A stretch of DNA of 64,000 nt from Bacteroidia bacterium (GTDB taxonomy: Bacteria; Bacteroidota; Bacteroidia; Cytophagales; Cyclobacteriaceae). The notes below the pieces were generated by a model. The model was not told the origin of the DNA and ran no database searches. It saw only the letters and a program-made list of their open reading frames with translations. The position numbers and the translations under genes are program-made. Below, piece by piece: positions 45,864-55,008 of this stretch (position 1 is the first letter of the stretch; each line of letters opens with the position of its first letter). Where the stretch lies: positions 1-64,000 of the forward strand of contig JAUIFR010000002.1 of NCBI GenBank assembly GCA_030430325.1, written 5' to 3'.

Positions 45864-47378
45864 ATGAGTTTAGTAATTAAAGTACCAGAAGTTGGAGAGT
45901 CAATATCTGAGGTGACCATTGCTCAGTGGTTAAAGGAGGACGGAGCGTCTGTTGAAATGGACGAGGTGATATGTGAACTAGAATCAGATAAAGCAACCTT
46001 TGAGTTAACAGCAGAGCAGGCAGGAATTTTGCATCATAAAGCTGCAGAGGGTGATACCCTAGCTATTGGGGCAGAAATCTGTGAAATTGAGTCAAATTCA
46101 ACAAATTCTGCAAAAAACATTGAAAATCAATCTTCAAAACCATCCAAATCAACAACTGAACCATCTCAAACAATGGAAAAGATCATTATGAGGGTCCCAG
46201 AAGTTGGAGAATCAATAACTGAAGTTACGATAGAGTCTTGGTTAAAAGAAGATGGTGCACATGTGGCTTTAGATGAGGCAATTGCTGAAATTGGGTCAGA
46301 TAAGGCAACGTTCGAATTGGCCGCTGAGGTAGGTGGTATTTTAAGTATTATTGCTGATGAGGGTAGCAAACTTGGTATTGGTGATGAAATTTGCAGTATT
46401 ACACCAGTTGCTGGCTCCGTTGAGGCCCCTTCCGAAAACGCTTCTAGCATGGCACAGCCAGTGGCCCCACAGACAAACGAGGGCACATATGCTAGTGGGC
46501 ATCCGTCGCCTGCTGCAGCCAAAATTTTAGCAGAAAAAAATATTGATACCAACAATGTTACGGGCTCAGGTGTAGGAGGAAGAATAACAAAAGCAGATGC
46601 ACTTAAAGCTCAAAAAGCAGAAATTTCAACAAATTCTGCAAAAAACATTGAAAAAGAAGTATCGCCGACACCATTTTCGAGAAGTGAGGAAAGAAAAAGA
46701 ATGTCAAGCTTGCGTAAGACAATTGCCAAGCGCCTAGTAGCAGCCAAAAACCAAACGGCCATGCTAACGACCTTTAATGAGGTGGACATGAAGCCTATTA
46801 TGGACATTCGAAAAAAATATAAAGATGCCTTTAAGGAGAAATATGAAGTAGGGCTCGGGTTCATGTCTTTCTTTACTAAAGCATGCTGTATGGCACTTCA
46901 AGAGTGGCCAGCTGTAAATGCTCAAATTGATGAGGATCAAGTCTTGTACCATAATTATTGTGATGTTTCTATCGCTGTATCAACTCCAAAAGGCCTTGTA
47001 GTGCCTGTAATCCGGAATGCTGAGTCATTGAATTTTGAACAAATTGAGAAAAAAATAATTGAACTAGCAACGAAAGCCCGAGATGGTAAATTAACTATAG
47101 AGGAGATGACAGGTGGGACATTTACTATTACAAATGGTGGTATATTTGGATCCATGCTATCCACACCTATTATTAATGCGCCGCAAAGTGCCATTCTAGG
47201 TATGCATAATATCGTTCAGCGACCCGTCGTGATTGATGGAGAGGTTCAAGTTCGGCCAATTATGTATGTAGCATTATCTTATGATCACCGAATTATTGAT
47301 GGCAGGGAATCCGTTAGTTTCTTATACCGTGTGAAAGAACTTTTAGAGGATCCAACTCGTTTATTGATCGGAATTTAA
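45864..47378 (+). CDS. sucB: Dihydrolipoyl succinyltransferase (E2) with two lipoyl domains
   Basis: A 504-residue E2 core of the 2-oxoglutarate dehydrogenase complex. Two lipoyl domains are present: residues 1-78 with lipoylated K43 in [11 protein letters not shown], and 104-180 with K147 in [11 protein letters not shown]. Most SucB proteins have one. Next comes the peripheral subunit-binding domain ([29 protein letters not shown], about 214-242) and the acyltransferase domain from about 270. The catalytic H475 and D479 lie in YDHRIIDG. Alanine/proline-poor linkers surround the second domain and share the residues STNSAKNIE, encoded by an exact 30-nt repeat. It lies 16 nt before gcvP. Confidence 0.95.
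   Translation: MSLVIKVPEVGESISEVTIAQWLKEDGASVEMDEVICELESDKATFELTAEQAGILHHKAAEGDTLAIGAEICEIESNSTNSAKNIENQSSKPSKSTTEPSQTMEKIIMRVPEVGESITEVTIESWLKEDGAHVALDEAIAEIGSDKATFELAAEVGGILSIIADEGSKLGIGDEICSITPVAGSVEAPSENASSMAQPVAPQTNEGTYASGHPSPAAAKILAEKNIDTNNVTGSGVGGRITKADALKAQKAEISTNSAKNIEKEVSPTPFSRSEERKRMSSLRKTIAKRLVAAKNQTAMLTTFNEVDMKPIMDIRKKYKDAFKEKYEVGLGFMSFFTKACCMALQEWPAVNAQIDEDQVLYHNYCDVSIAVSTPKGLVVPVIRNAESLNFEQIEKKIIELATKARDGKLTIEEMTGGTFTITNGGIFGSMLSTPIINAPQSAILGMHNIVQRPVVIDGEVQVRPIMYVALSYDHRIIDGRESVSFLYRVKELLEDPTRLLIGI
46097..46126 (+). repeat. First copy of a 30-nt exact repeat in the E2 linkers
   Basis: Identical to 46625-46654. It encodes the linker residues between the two lipoyl domains (STNSAKNIE). 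The flanking bases differ, so the identity is exactly 30 nt and is in frame with the second copy (distance 528 nt). Confidence 0.9.
46625..46654 (+). repeat. Second copy of the 30-nt E2 linker repeat
   Basis: Lies in the linker between the subunit-binding domain and the acyltransferase domain. Together with the copy at 46097 it brackets the second lipoyl and the subunit-binding domains in frame. Confidence 0.9.
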
Positions 47379-47394
47379 CCTTAATATATATAAA

Positions 47395-50298
47395 ATGCAA
47401 CATAACCGATTTATTGACAGGCATATAGCTCCCAATACTGACCAAAAGGAGGCCATGCTGCGTTCACTTGAGTTGGAAAATTTAGAGGCCCTTGTACATG
47501 AAACGGTCCCTGAGAAGATCATGCTGGATAGCCCCCTGCAATTAGATAAGGAAATGTCAGAAGCAGAGTTGCTAGCACACTTACAGTCTGTTGGAGCTCA
47601 AAATAAAGTATTCAAATCTTTTATAGGTATAGGGTATCACGAATGTATAACTCCTCCAGTTATACAAAGGAATATTTTAGAAAACCCAGGATGGTATACA
47701 GCCTATACGCCATATCAAGCAGAGATAGCGCAAGGTCGGCTTGAAGCTCTTGCCAATTTTCAAACGATGATTATTGACCTTACAGCAATGGAAATCGCTA
47801 ATGCTTCGTTGCTTGATGAGGCAACTGCAGCTGCTGAGGCTATGTCATTGTTATTTGCCGCAAGACCGAGATCAAAAAAAGTAGCAAACACCTTTTTAGT
47901 AGATCGCCAAGTATTTCCACAAACACTAGCTGTACTTAAAACACGAGCAAAAGGATTAGGTATTGAGCTAAAGGTTTCAGATTACAGTGCATTTTCATTA
48001 GATGATGGCTCAGTTTTTGGGCTTTTAGTCCAATATCCAAATGCAGTAGGTAATATAGAAGATTACCATGAGCTTTTTCAAAAAGCAAATGAAAATGAAG
48101 TAAGTATTGCTACGGTTGCAGATATTTTAAGCTTAACAATCCTTAAACCCCCAGGCGAAATGGGTGCGGATGTAGTTGTGGGTAGCACGCAGAGGCTAGG
48201 CGTCCCGATGGGTTTTGGTGGTCCACATGCAGCATATTTTGCAACAAAGGAAAAGTACAAACGACAGATACCTGGTCGAATAATTGGGGTAACTCAAGGT
48301 AAATTTGGAAATAAGGGTTACCGAATGGCCCTTCAAACCAGAGAGCAGCATATAAAAAGGGAACGCGCTACTTCCAATATTTGCACGGCTCAAGTTCTCC
48401 TGGCAGTAATTGCTGCTATGTATACTGTGTATCATGGACCAAGTGGACTAAAAAGTATAGCCAAACAAATACATAAATTAACTCAAACGTTGGCTATTGC
48501 CTTATCTCATCGTAAAATTGAAGTAATCAATCAGCATTTTTTTGATACTATTTTTGTCCATGCTGGGCAGGCACTCATGGAGCAAATAAAAAATATAGCC
48601 GAAGCAAAAGGACATAACTATTATTATGATTTTGACCAAAGCAGAATAGGGATTTCACTAAATGAGACAACCTCTCTTAAAGATGTGCGGTGTATTCTTG
48701 AAATATTTGATTTAGCTCTGGGCAAAAAAGGTGAAACGATAGAAGAAATAACAATACAGAATGGCAACGAATATAACTTTCAACCCAATCTTATTCGATC
48801 CACCAATTATTTAACACACCCGGTATTCCATCAATATAGGCATGAGCATGCTTTATTACGATATTTGAAGCAACTAGAAAACAAGGATTTATCCTTAGTA
48901 CACAGTATGATTGCACTTGGTTCTTGCACGATGAAGCTAAATGCAACGGCAGAAATGGCTCCCATTAGTTGGCCGTCATTTTCAAATATTCATCCGTTTG
49001 CGCCTGACAATCAGCATATGGGATATTCATTTATAATTAAGAAGCTTGCTAATTGGTTGAATGAGATCACGGGGTTTGCAGCCACGTCATTTCAGCCCAA
49101 TTCTGGGGCCCAGGGTGAATATGCAGGTCTATTAGTCATACGTGCATTTCATGAAAGCCGAGGTGATACCAATCGCAACATTGTTCTAATTCCTAGTTCG
49201 GCACATGGTACCAACCCGGCTTCAGCCATTATGGCTGGCATGAAGGTAGTAATTGTTAAATGTGATGAACATGGCAATATTGATTTACAAGATCTTGAAT
49301 TAAAAGCACTTGAACACAAGGAAAACCTAGCAGCATTAATGGTTACATACCCATCTACTCATGGTGTATTTGAAGAAACCATACAGGATATCTGTGCTAT
49401 TGTGCATCGCTGTGGGGGTCAGATTTATATGGATGGGGCAAACATGAATGCTCAAGTAGGGTTAACAAACCCAGCTAGGATTGGAGCAGATGTGTGCCAC
49501 CTCAATTTACATAAGACATTTTGCATTCCTCATGGCGGCGGCGGACCTGGCATGGGTCCAATTTGTGTAGCCAGTCATTTGGCACCATTTTTACCAAGCC
49601 ATCCATTTGCTGAAAGTACTGGGCAAGAAATTGGATCTATTGCTGCAGCACAATGGAGCAGCGCCAATATTCTGTTAATTTCGTATGCATATATTGCTAT
49701 GATGGGCGCCGAAGGGCTAACTGAAGCATCCAAAACTGCAATTCTTAATGCCAATTATATCATGCATAAACTATCGGCGCATTATCCCATTTTATATACT
49801 GGTAAGAATAACCGATGTGCGCATGAGTTTATATTAGATTGTAGGGCATTCAAAAAATTTGGTGTAGAGGTAGAGGATATTGCCAAGCGTTTGATGGATT
49901 ATGGTTATCATGCACCGACAGTTTCGTTTCCGGTGCCAGGTACTATGATGATTGAGCCTACAGAAAGTGAGGATATGCACGAGTTAGATCGATTTTGCGC
50001 GGCACTCATTCAAATAAGGGCGGAAATACATGAAGTTGAGAAGGAAATATATCCACAAGACAATAATGTACTTAAAAATGCACCACATACAGCAGAAATA
50101 TTAGTAAATGACCAATGGGAGTTTCCTTATAGTAGAGAGAAGGCTGCTTATCCATTGCCGTATTTGCGTAATCATAAATTTTGGCCTGTTGTAGGTCGAT
50201 TAGATAATGCTTATGGCGATCGTAATTTATTCTGTAGTTGTATCCCTATGGAACAATTAAATGAGAAAAATGATGAAGAATTAGTTTTAGACAATTAA
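47395..50298 (+). CDS. gcvP: Glycine dehydrogenase (decarboxylating), P protein
   Basis: A 967-residue homodimer-type P protein that decarboxylates glycine and passes the aminomethyl group to lipoylated GcvH. Marks are the start [37 protein letters not shown] (about 77-96) and [20 protein letters not shown]. The PLP-lysine stretch is [21 protein letters not shown] (about 700-720) and the glycine-rich loop includes [18 protein letters not shown]. GcvT and GcvH are not in the window. The gene starts 16 nt after sucB, an unusual neighbour, though both complexes use lipoate. Confidence 0.97.
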   Translation: MQHNRFIDRHIAPNTDQKEAMLRSLELENLEALVHETVPEKIMLDSPLQLDKEMSEAELLAHLQSVGAQNKVFKSFIGIGYHECITPPVIQRNILENPGWYTAYTPYQAEIAQGRLEALANFQTMIIDLTAMEIANASLLDEATAAAEAMSLLFAARPRSKKVANTFLVDRQVFPQTLAVLKTRAKGLGIELKVSDYSAFSLDDGSVFGLLVQYPNAVGNIEDYHELFQKANENEVSIATVADILSLTILKPPGEMGADVVVGSTQRLGVPMGFGGPHAAYFATKEKYKRQIPGRIIGVTQGKFGNKGYRMALQTREQHIKRERATSNICTAQVLLAVIAAMYTVYHGPSGLKSIAKQIHKLTQTLAIALSHRKIEVINQHFFDTIFVHAGQALMEQIKNIAEAKGHNYYYDFDQSRIGISLNETTSLKDVRCILEIFDLALGKKGETIEEITIQNGNEYNFQPNLIRSTNYLTHPVFHQYRHEHALLRYLKQLENKDLSLVHSMIALGSCTMKLNATAEMAPISWPSFSNIHPFAPDNQHMGYSFIIKKLANWLNEITGFAATSFQPNSGAQGEYAGLLVIRAFHESRGDTNRNIVLIPSSAHGTNPASAIMAGMKVVIVKCDEHGNIDLQDLELKALEHKENLAALMVTYPSTHGVFEETIQDICAIVHRCGGQIYMDGANMNAQVGLTNPARIGADVCHLNLHKTFCIPHGGGGPGMGPICVASHLAPFLPSHPFAESTGQEIGSIAAAQWSSANILLISYAYIAMMGAEGLTEASKTAILNANYIMHKLSAHYPILYTGKNNRCAHEFILDCRAFKKFGVEVEDIAKRLMDYGYHAPTVSFPVPGTMMIEPTESEDMHELDRFCAALIQIRAEIHEVEKEIYPQDNNVLKNAPHTAEILVNDQWEFPYSREKAAYPLPYLRNHKFWPVVGRLDNAYGDRNLFCSCIPMEQLNEKNDEELVLDN

Positions 50299-50322
50299 AT
50301 TTGGAACTAAAGCACAAATATA

Positions 50323-50350
50323 TTAAATAAATTTTGCTAAATTTGTTTAA
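50323..50350. terminator. Imperfect AT palindrome after gcvP
   Basis: TTAAATAAATTTTGCTAAAT and its reverse mate pair with two mismatches around a GC centre at 50336/50337. It lies 25 bp after the gcvP stop, between gcvP and the fused E1 gene. The core mixes the TTTTGC and GCTAAA halves of the two palindrome groups. It may be a terminator or a promoter element (TAAATTTG at 50338-50345 fits a -7 box). Confidence 0.4.
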
Positions 50351-50421
50351 AAATAAATTGTTTTTGAATGTATTTTGCTGATTTTATTAAAAAATTAATA
50401 TTCCAATAGGAAAATTTACAT

Positions 50422-52425
50422 ATGGCCACAGCAACTGAAAATAAATCATCTATTAAGTATAATCGCAAAGATTATGATAATAAGACGCTTATTGCCTTGT
50501 ATGAGCGTTTGCTCATGCCTAGGATGATTGAAGAAAAAATGCTCATTCTATTAAGGCAGGGCCGTATAAGTAAGTGGTTTTCTGGTATAGGTCAAGAGGC
50601 AATTTCGGTTGGGGCAAGTTTTGCATTAGCGAGTGAAGAATACTTATTGCCCATGCACCGAAATTTAGGGGTTTTTACAGGAAGAGATGTCCCTTTAGCC
50701 AAATTATTCACTCAATTTCAGGGCAAAAAAAGTGGCTTTTCGAAAGGTCGAGACCGATCATTTCATTTTGGCACAAACGAACACCACATTGTTGGTATGA
50801 TCTCACATCTAGGTCCGCAAATGTCCATTGCAAATGGCATTGCACTAGCGACACTTCTTAATAAAGAAAAAAAGGTCACATTAGCATTCACTGGGGATGG
50901 TGCTAGTAGCGAGGGGGAATTTCATGAGGCTATTAATGTAGCTGCCGTTTGGGATTTACCTGTCATTTTTATTGTTGAGCATAATGGATACGGGCTTTCT
51001 ACACCTAATCGAGAGCAGTTTAAATTTAAGCAATTTACTGATAAAGGACCCGGTTATGGCATCGATGCCATTCAAGTTGATGGCAATAACGTGCTAGAAG
51101 TATATGATACTATTAGGCAAACCGCACGAAACATCAGAAATAACCCTGCTCCAATACTTATTGAGGCACTTACGTTCAGAATGCGAGGGCATGAAGAGGC
51201 ATCAGGCACAAAATATGTACCCCAAGAGTTATTTGATAAATGGGAGAAAAAGGACCCCGTAATTAACTACGAACAATATCTTTTGAAGGAAAAAGTCATA
51301 AGTAATTCTAAGAAAGATAAGATTCGTGCTAAGATAAAAGAAGAAATTGATTCGGCATGGGAGCAAGCTTTTGCTGAACCCAAAGTTCAGGCAGTGGTTT
51401 CTGAGGAAATGAATGATATTTATTATCCACATCAACAAAAAATAATTCAACCTGGCCCAGCCAAGTCTAAAAAAAGATTTGTGGATGCCATTTCAGATGC
51501 TTTGAGAAAAAGTATGCACAAATTCCCAGAACTTGTGATCATGGGGCAAGATATAGCAGAATATGGTGGGGTTTTTAAAATAACGCAAGGTTTCTTAGAT
51601 GAGTTTGGTAGTGAGCGTGTGCGCAATACGCCATTGTGCGAGTCGGCTATAATTGGGGCTGGTCTAGGTTTATCTATTAAAAATAAGAAGGCAGTAGTTG
51701 AAATGCAATTTGCGGACTTTGTTACCTGTGGCTTTAACCAAATTATTAATAATTTAGCTAAAATTCACTACAGGTGGGGCCAAAATGCAGATGTAGTTGT
51801 GCGTATGCCAACAGGAGCAGGCGTGGGTGCTGGTCCATTTCACTCCCAATCGAATGAAGCATGGTTTTTTCATACGCCTGGGCTAAAAATCGTATATCCA
51901 TCCAACCCAAGAGATGCCAAAGGGATGTTAAATGCAGCTATTGAGGACCCGAATCCATACATGTATTTTGAGCATAAGGCATTGTATAGGTCGCTCACCG
52001 ATGAAATTGAAGACGATTATTTTACAATAGAAGTAGGCAAAGCTTCGTTATACCATATAGGAGATGATGTATCAATCATTACCTACGGTATGGGTGTGCA
52101 TTGGGCAAGCAAAGTGGTAAAGGAGCTTGAATTATCAGCAGATATTCTTGATTTGAGGACATTATTACCTTGGGATAAAGAAGCTGTTGAGCAAACTGTA
52201 AAGAAAACAGGCAAGGTCATTGTGTTGCACGAAGATTGTCTTACTGGTGGTATTGCAGGTGAAATAAGCGCTTGGATCGCGGAACATTGCTTCGAACATT
52301 TAGATGCGCCGATTGCCCGTGTTGCTAGTATAGATACCCCTGTACCTTTTGCTGCCTCTCTTGAGGAGCAATTTTTGCCTATGGCTAGGCTAAAAGAAAA
52401 GGTAATAGAACTTTTGGCCTATTAG
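50422..52425 (+). CDS. Fused E1 alpha/beta 2-oxoacid dehydrogenase (branched-chain type)
   Basis: A 667-residue fusion. The alpha part (about 1-340) has KWFSGIGQEAISVGASFAL and the TPP motif GDGASSEGEFHEAINVAAVWDLPVIFIVEHN (GDG 158-160, N188). The beta part (about 348-667) begins KKRFVDAISDALRKSMH and has GQDIAEYGGVFKIT, MQFADFVTCGFNQIINNLAKI, RMPTGAGVGAGPFHSQ and the C-terminal VLHEDCLTGGIAGEI. In Bacteroidetes this fused E1 is usually the 2-oxoisovalerate dehydrogenase of Leu/Ile/Val breakdown, but pyruvate cannot be excluded. No E2 or E3 for it is adjacent. Confidence 0.92.
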   Translation: MATATENKSSIKYNRKDYDNKTLIALYERLLMPRMIEEKMLILLRQGRISKWFSGIGQEAISVGASFALASEEYLLPMHRNLGVFTGRDVPLAKLFTQFQGKKSGFSKGRDRSFHFGTNEHHIVGMISHLGPQMSIANGIALATLLNKEKKVTLAFTGDGASSEGEFHEAINVAAVWDLPVIFIVEHNGYGLSTPNREQFKFKQFTDKGPGYGIDAIQVDGNNVLEVYDTIRQTARNIRNNPAPILIEALTFRMRGHEEASGTKYVPQELFDKWEKKDPVINYEQYLLKEKVISNSKKDKIRAKIKEEIDSAWEQAFAEPKVQAVVSEEMNDIYYPHQQKIIQPGPAKSKKRFVDAISDALRKSMHKFPELVIMGQDIAEYGGVFKITQGFLDEFGSERVRNTPLCESAIIGAGLGLSIKNKKAVVEMQFADFVTCGFNQIINNLAKIHYRWGQNADVVVRMPTGAGVGAGPFHSQSNEAWFFHTPGLKIVYPSNPRDAKGMLNAAIEDPNPYMYFEHKALYRSLTDEIEDDYFTIEVGKASLYHIGDDVSIITYGMGVHWASKVVKELELSADILDLRTLLPWDKEAVEQTVKKTGKVIVLHEDCLTGGIAGEISAWIAEHCFEHLDAPIARVASIDTPVPFAASLEEQFLPMARLKEKVIELLAY

Positions 52426-52506
52426 ACTAAAAGTAAGTAATCGATCAATTTGAATTTCACTGCTAGCTTAGAAAATGGTATATTTGCTTTTAAATGAATT
52501 AAATCG

Positions 52507-53328
52507 TTGAATTTTTTTCCAAAAATAATTCACTTTCTACTATTTTCCATAATGATAATATGGTGCACTGGCGGAGCTATGGCTCAGACCAAACGCGATG
52601 TTGAGGTTCAAAAACAAAGTAAAAAGAACACTAAAGATATTTCAAAGCATAAAGGTAAAACTAATCCTTGGTCAAAAGCCCCTGTTTTTAGTGGTAATCA
52701 ATCCAAGTTTTCTGGAAAAGATAAAAAAAAGAAGAAGGGTAAGTCAAATAAGGATGCTTCCAAAAGTAAAAACCCCACAAATTTTAAGGGCGCGGTGTCC
52801 ATATGGGGGTTTGTGCCGTTTTTTCAAGGAGATATTACTGGAGATTATAGTGGTACCATTAAGAAAAGCAGGAGTGACCGCCGAAAGGCACAAGCAAGTG
52901 GCATAAGCTATAGTGGAGAGTTTATGCCTATGGCTACTGATTTTAGATCAACTAAGAAATACCAACGAAAGGATGCTAAAATTAAAAAGCCCAAACCACA
53001 ACCTGCGAAAGAGACGTCAAACTTTGTTGGGGCATATAAGATTCGAACTCAAAAGGGACAAAAACGATACTTTGCCAGCATTAGTAAGGAGATACAGGGT
53101 TACCATGGTGAGCTTAAAATAAAGCGCTCTAAGAAAAATATGCACCCCAGCATTGCTTATTTAGAAGGTAAGACCAAAAAGTCTGTAGAAAAAAAGGAAA
53201 AACTTCGCAAAAGGAAAATTTGGTGGGCACGTAATATTAATAAAAAGGGTGATCAGCCGAGGCATTTAAAAGATAAAATCAAAAAACCAAAATACGATTC
53301 TAGAGAGAGTAAAATCTGGTATGATTAA
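52507..53328 (+). CDS. Lysine-rich exported protein, unknown function
   Basis: A 273-residue protein. It starts at TTG (52507): the frame has a stop 10 nt upstream and no other ATG gives a full signal peptide. MNFFPKIIHFLLFSIMII with WCTGGAMAQ is a complete signal peptide, cleaved after AMA. The mature chain is very basic, with runs of K and R, and holds repeated short motifs that end in FSG/YSG/FQG or YHG (SKFSG, DYSG, YSGEF, YHGEL). It may bind nucleic acid, peptidoglycan or polyanionic glycans. It overlaps ytxJ by 8 nt. I recognise no family. Confidence 0.7.
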   Translation: MNFFPKIIHFLLFSIMIIWCTGGAMAQTKRDVEVQKQSKKNTKDISKHKGKTNPWSKAPVFSGNQSKFSGKDKKKKKGKSNKDASKSKNPTNFKGAVSIWGFVPFFQGDITGDYSGTIKKSRSDRRKAQASGISYSGEFMPMATDFRSTKKYQRKDAKIKKPKPQPAKETSNFVGAYKIRTQKGQKRYFASISKEIQGYHGELKIKRSKKNMHPSIAYLEGKTKKSVEKKEKLRKRKIWWARNINKKGDQPRHLKDKIKKPKYDSRESKIWYD

Positions 53329-53668
53329 TTGGAAAAAATTTAATGGGCTAGAAGGGTTTAAGGCAATAGTTGGACAAGAAAGTAACCCTTTGTTATTATT
53401 CAAACATAGTTCACGTTGTTCGCTTAGCACGATGGCACTTGAGCGACTTGAGCGACATTGGCAGCAAGATATGGGTGTAGCATGTTACCTAATAAATGTG
53501 ATCAATGAGCGTGAAGTCTCCAATGAAATAGCTAAAACATATGATGTAGTACATGAGTCGCCACAAGTACTTTTATGTGTAAAAGATCAATGTTTGTATC
53601 ATGCCTCACATATTGAAATAAATTTTTCTGTTATTAGTAAAGAAATAAGTAAACTTAAAATCAAATAG
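53321..53668 (+). CDS. YtxJ-type monothiol redox protein (bacillithiol system)
   Basis: A 115-residue thioredoxin-fold protein matching YtxJ/BrxC of the bacillithiol system. The active cysteine is C33 in FKHSSRCSLSTMAL; only one cysteine stands at this site, as in monothiol bacilliredoxins. The cis-proline side is HESPQVLLCVKDQC (about 86-99). It probably reduces bacillithiol-protein disulfides, implying that this organism makes bacillithiol. It overlaps the lysine-rich exported protein gene by 8 nt, so the two are probably translated together. Confidence 0.88.
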   Translation: MINWKKFNGLEGFKAIVGQESNPLLLFKHSSRCSLSTMALERLERHWQQDMGVACYLINVINEREVSNEIAKTYDVVHESPQVLLCVKDQCLYHASHIEINFSVISKEISKLKIK

Positions 53669-53744
53669 TTTTTAAAAATACCTATCTTGCTGTCGTAACC
53701 ATTTTGATTTTTTTTCGTATAATATTAATAATTGTATAGATATT

Positions 53745-54917
53745 ATGGATGCATATATTGTAAAAGGGTATAGAAGTGCAGTTGGCAAAGCAAAGCGAGG
53801 CGGATTTAGGTTTACTAGGCCGGATGATTTGGCAATTAATGTCATCAAACACCTTGTCGGAGCAATTGATGGCCTCGAGGCGAAACAAATCGACGATTTA
53901 ATTGTAGGTAACGCTATCCCTGAAGCAGAGCAGGGCATGCAAATGGGCCGGATGATCAGTTTACTTGGTCTACCAATTGAGGTACCTGGTATGGTAATTA
54001 ACCGGTACTGCGGTTCGGGTATTGAAGCCATTAATATTGCTGCAGCGAGGATTCATGCTGGTATGGCGGATTGTATCATTGCTGGAGGTACTGAAAGTAT
54101 GTCGATGGTACCTATGCTGGGCTGGAAAACAGCGCTTAATTATAAAATGGCCAAGGAGCACCCTGACTATTATTTAAGTATGGGGCTTACAGCTGAGCAA
54201 GTTGCTGAGCGATATAATATTAGCCGTGACGCACAAGATGAATTTGCCTACCAATCACATCAGAAGGCTCTTCATGCTATTCAGGGAGGGAAATTTAAAG
54301 ATCAGATTGTCCCAGTTGAAGTTGAGGAGACATATATTGGAAAAGACGGTAAAAAGGGAAAACGAACATTTACCGTAGATACGGATGAAGGACCTAGAGC
54401 AGATACCTCACAAGCTGCACTTGGTAAATTAAGAGCAGTATTTGCTCAAGGAGGCAGTGTCACTGCAGGAAACTCCTCTCAAACTTCAGATGGGGCGGCT
54501 TTTGTAATGGTGATGTCTGAGAAAATGGTCAAAGAGCTGAACCTTAAGCCTGAAGCACGCTTTGTAAGCTATACGGCTGCTGGAGTTGAGCCAAGCATTA
54601 TGGGTATTGGTCCAATTGCGGCTATTCCTAAGGCTCTTAAATTGGGAGGTTTAAGCTTAAATGATATTGACCAAATTGAACTTAATGAAGCCTTTGCTTC
54701 TCAAGCGCTTGCTGTAATAAAAGAAGCAGGCCTTGATCCTGAAAAAGTAAATGTGAATGGTGGTGCTATTGCATTGGGGCATCCACTGGGCTGCACAGGT
54801 GCTAAGCTTACGGTTCAACTCATGAATGAGATGAAGCTGCGCAACCAAAAATATGGCATGGTCACCGCTTGTGTAGGTGGCGGTCAGGGTGTTGCAGGAA
54901 TTATTGAGATGTTATAA
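53745..54917 (+). CDS. Acetyl-CoA acyltransferase (thiolase)
   Basis: A 390-residue thiolase. The acyl-enzyme cysteine is C89 in [11 protein letters not shown], the catalytic histidine is H346 in [17 protein letters not shown], and the second cysteine is C376 in [10 protein letters not shown]. The sequence of the N-terminal part ([18 protein letters not shown]) is closer to fatty-acid beta-oxidation thiolases (FadA/FadI) than to acetoacetyl-CoA thiolase, so degradation is likely. Its beta-oxidation partners are not adjacent. It ends before a strong convergent hairpin. Confidence 0.95.
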   Translation: MDAYIVKGYRSAVGKAKRGGFRFTRPDDLAINVIKHLVGAIDGLEAKQIDDLIVGNAIPEAEQGMQMGRMISLLGLPIEVPGMVINRYCGSGIEAINIAAARIHAGMADCIIAGGTESMSMVPMLGWKTALNYKMAKEHPDYYLSMGLTAEQVAERYNISRDAQDEFAYQSHQKALHAIQGGKFKDQIVPVEVEETYIGKDGKKGKRTFTVDTDEGPRADTSQAALGKLRAVFAQGGSVTAGNSSQTSDGAAFVMVMSEKMVKELNLKPEARFVSYTAAGVEPSIMGIGPIAAIPKALKLGGLSLNDIDQIELNEAFASQALAVIKEAGLDPEKVNVNGGAIALGHPLGCTGAKLTVQLMNEMKLRNQKYGMVTACVGGGQGVAGIIEML

Positions 54918-54939
54918 TTAATTATTGATAACAATAAAC

Positions 54940-54996
54940 AAATTTTGCCAATTTTGTTCAATTTCACTAAAATTTTGAACAAAATTGGCAAAATTT
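54940..54996. terminator. 22-bp perfect inverted repeat between thiolase and lysS
   Basis: Arms 54940-54961 and 54975-54996 are exact reverse complements (start AAATTTTGCC, end GGCAAAATTT) around a 13-nt loop. It lies 22 bp from the thiolase stop and 12 bp from the lysS stop. The strongest hairpin of the AT-rich palindrome group and a likely two-way terminator. Confidence 0.75.
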
Positions 54997-55008
54997 AATC
55001 AAAAAAGA

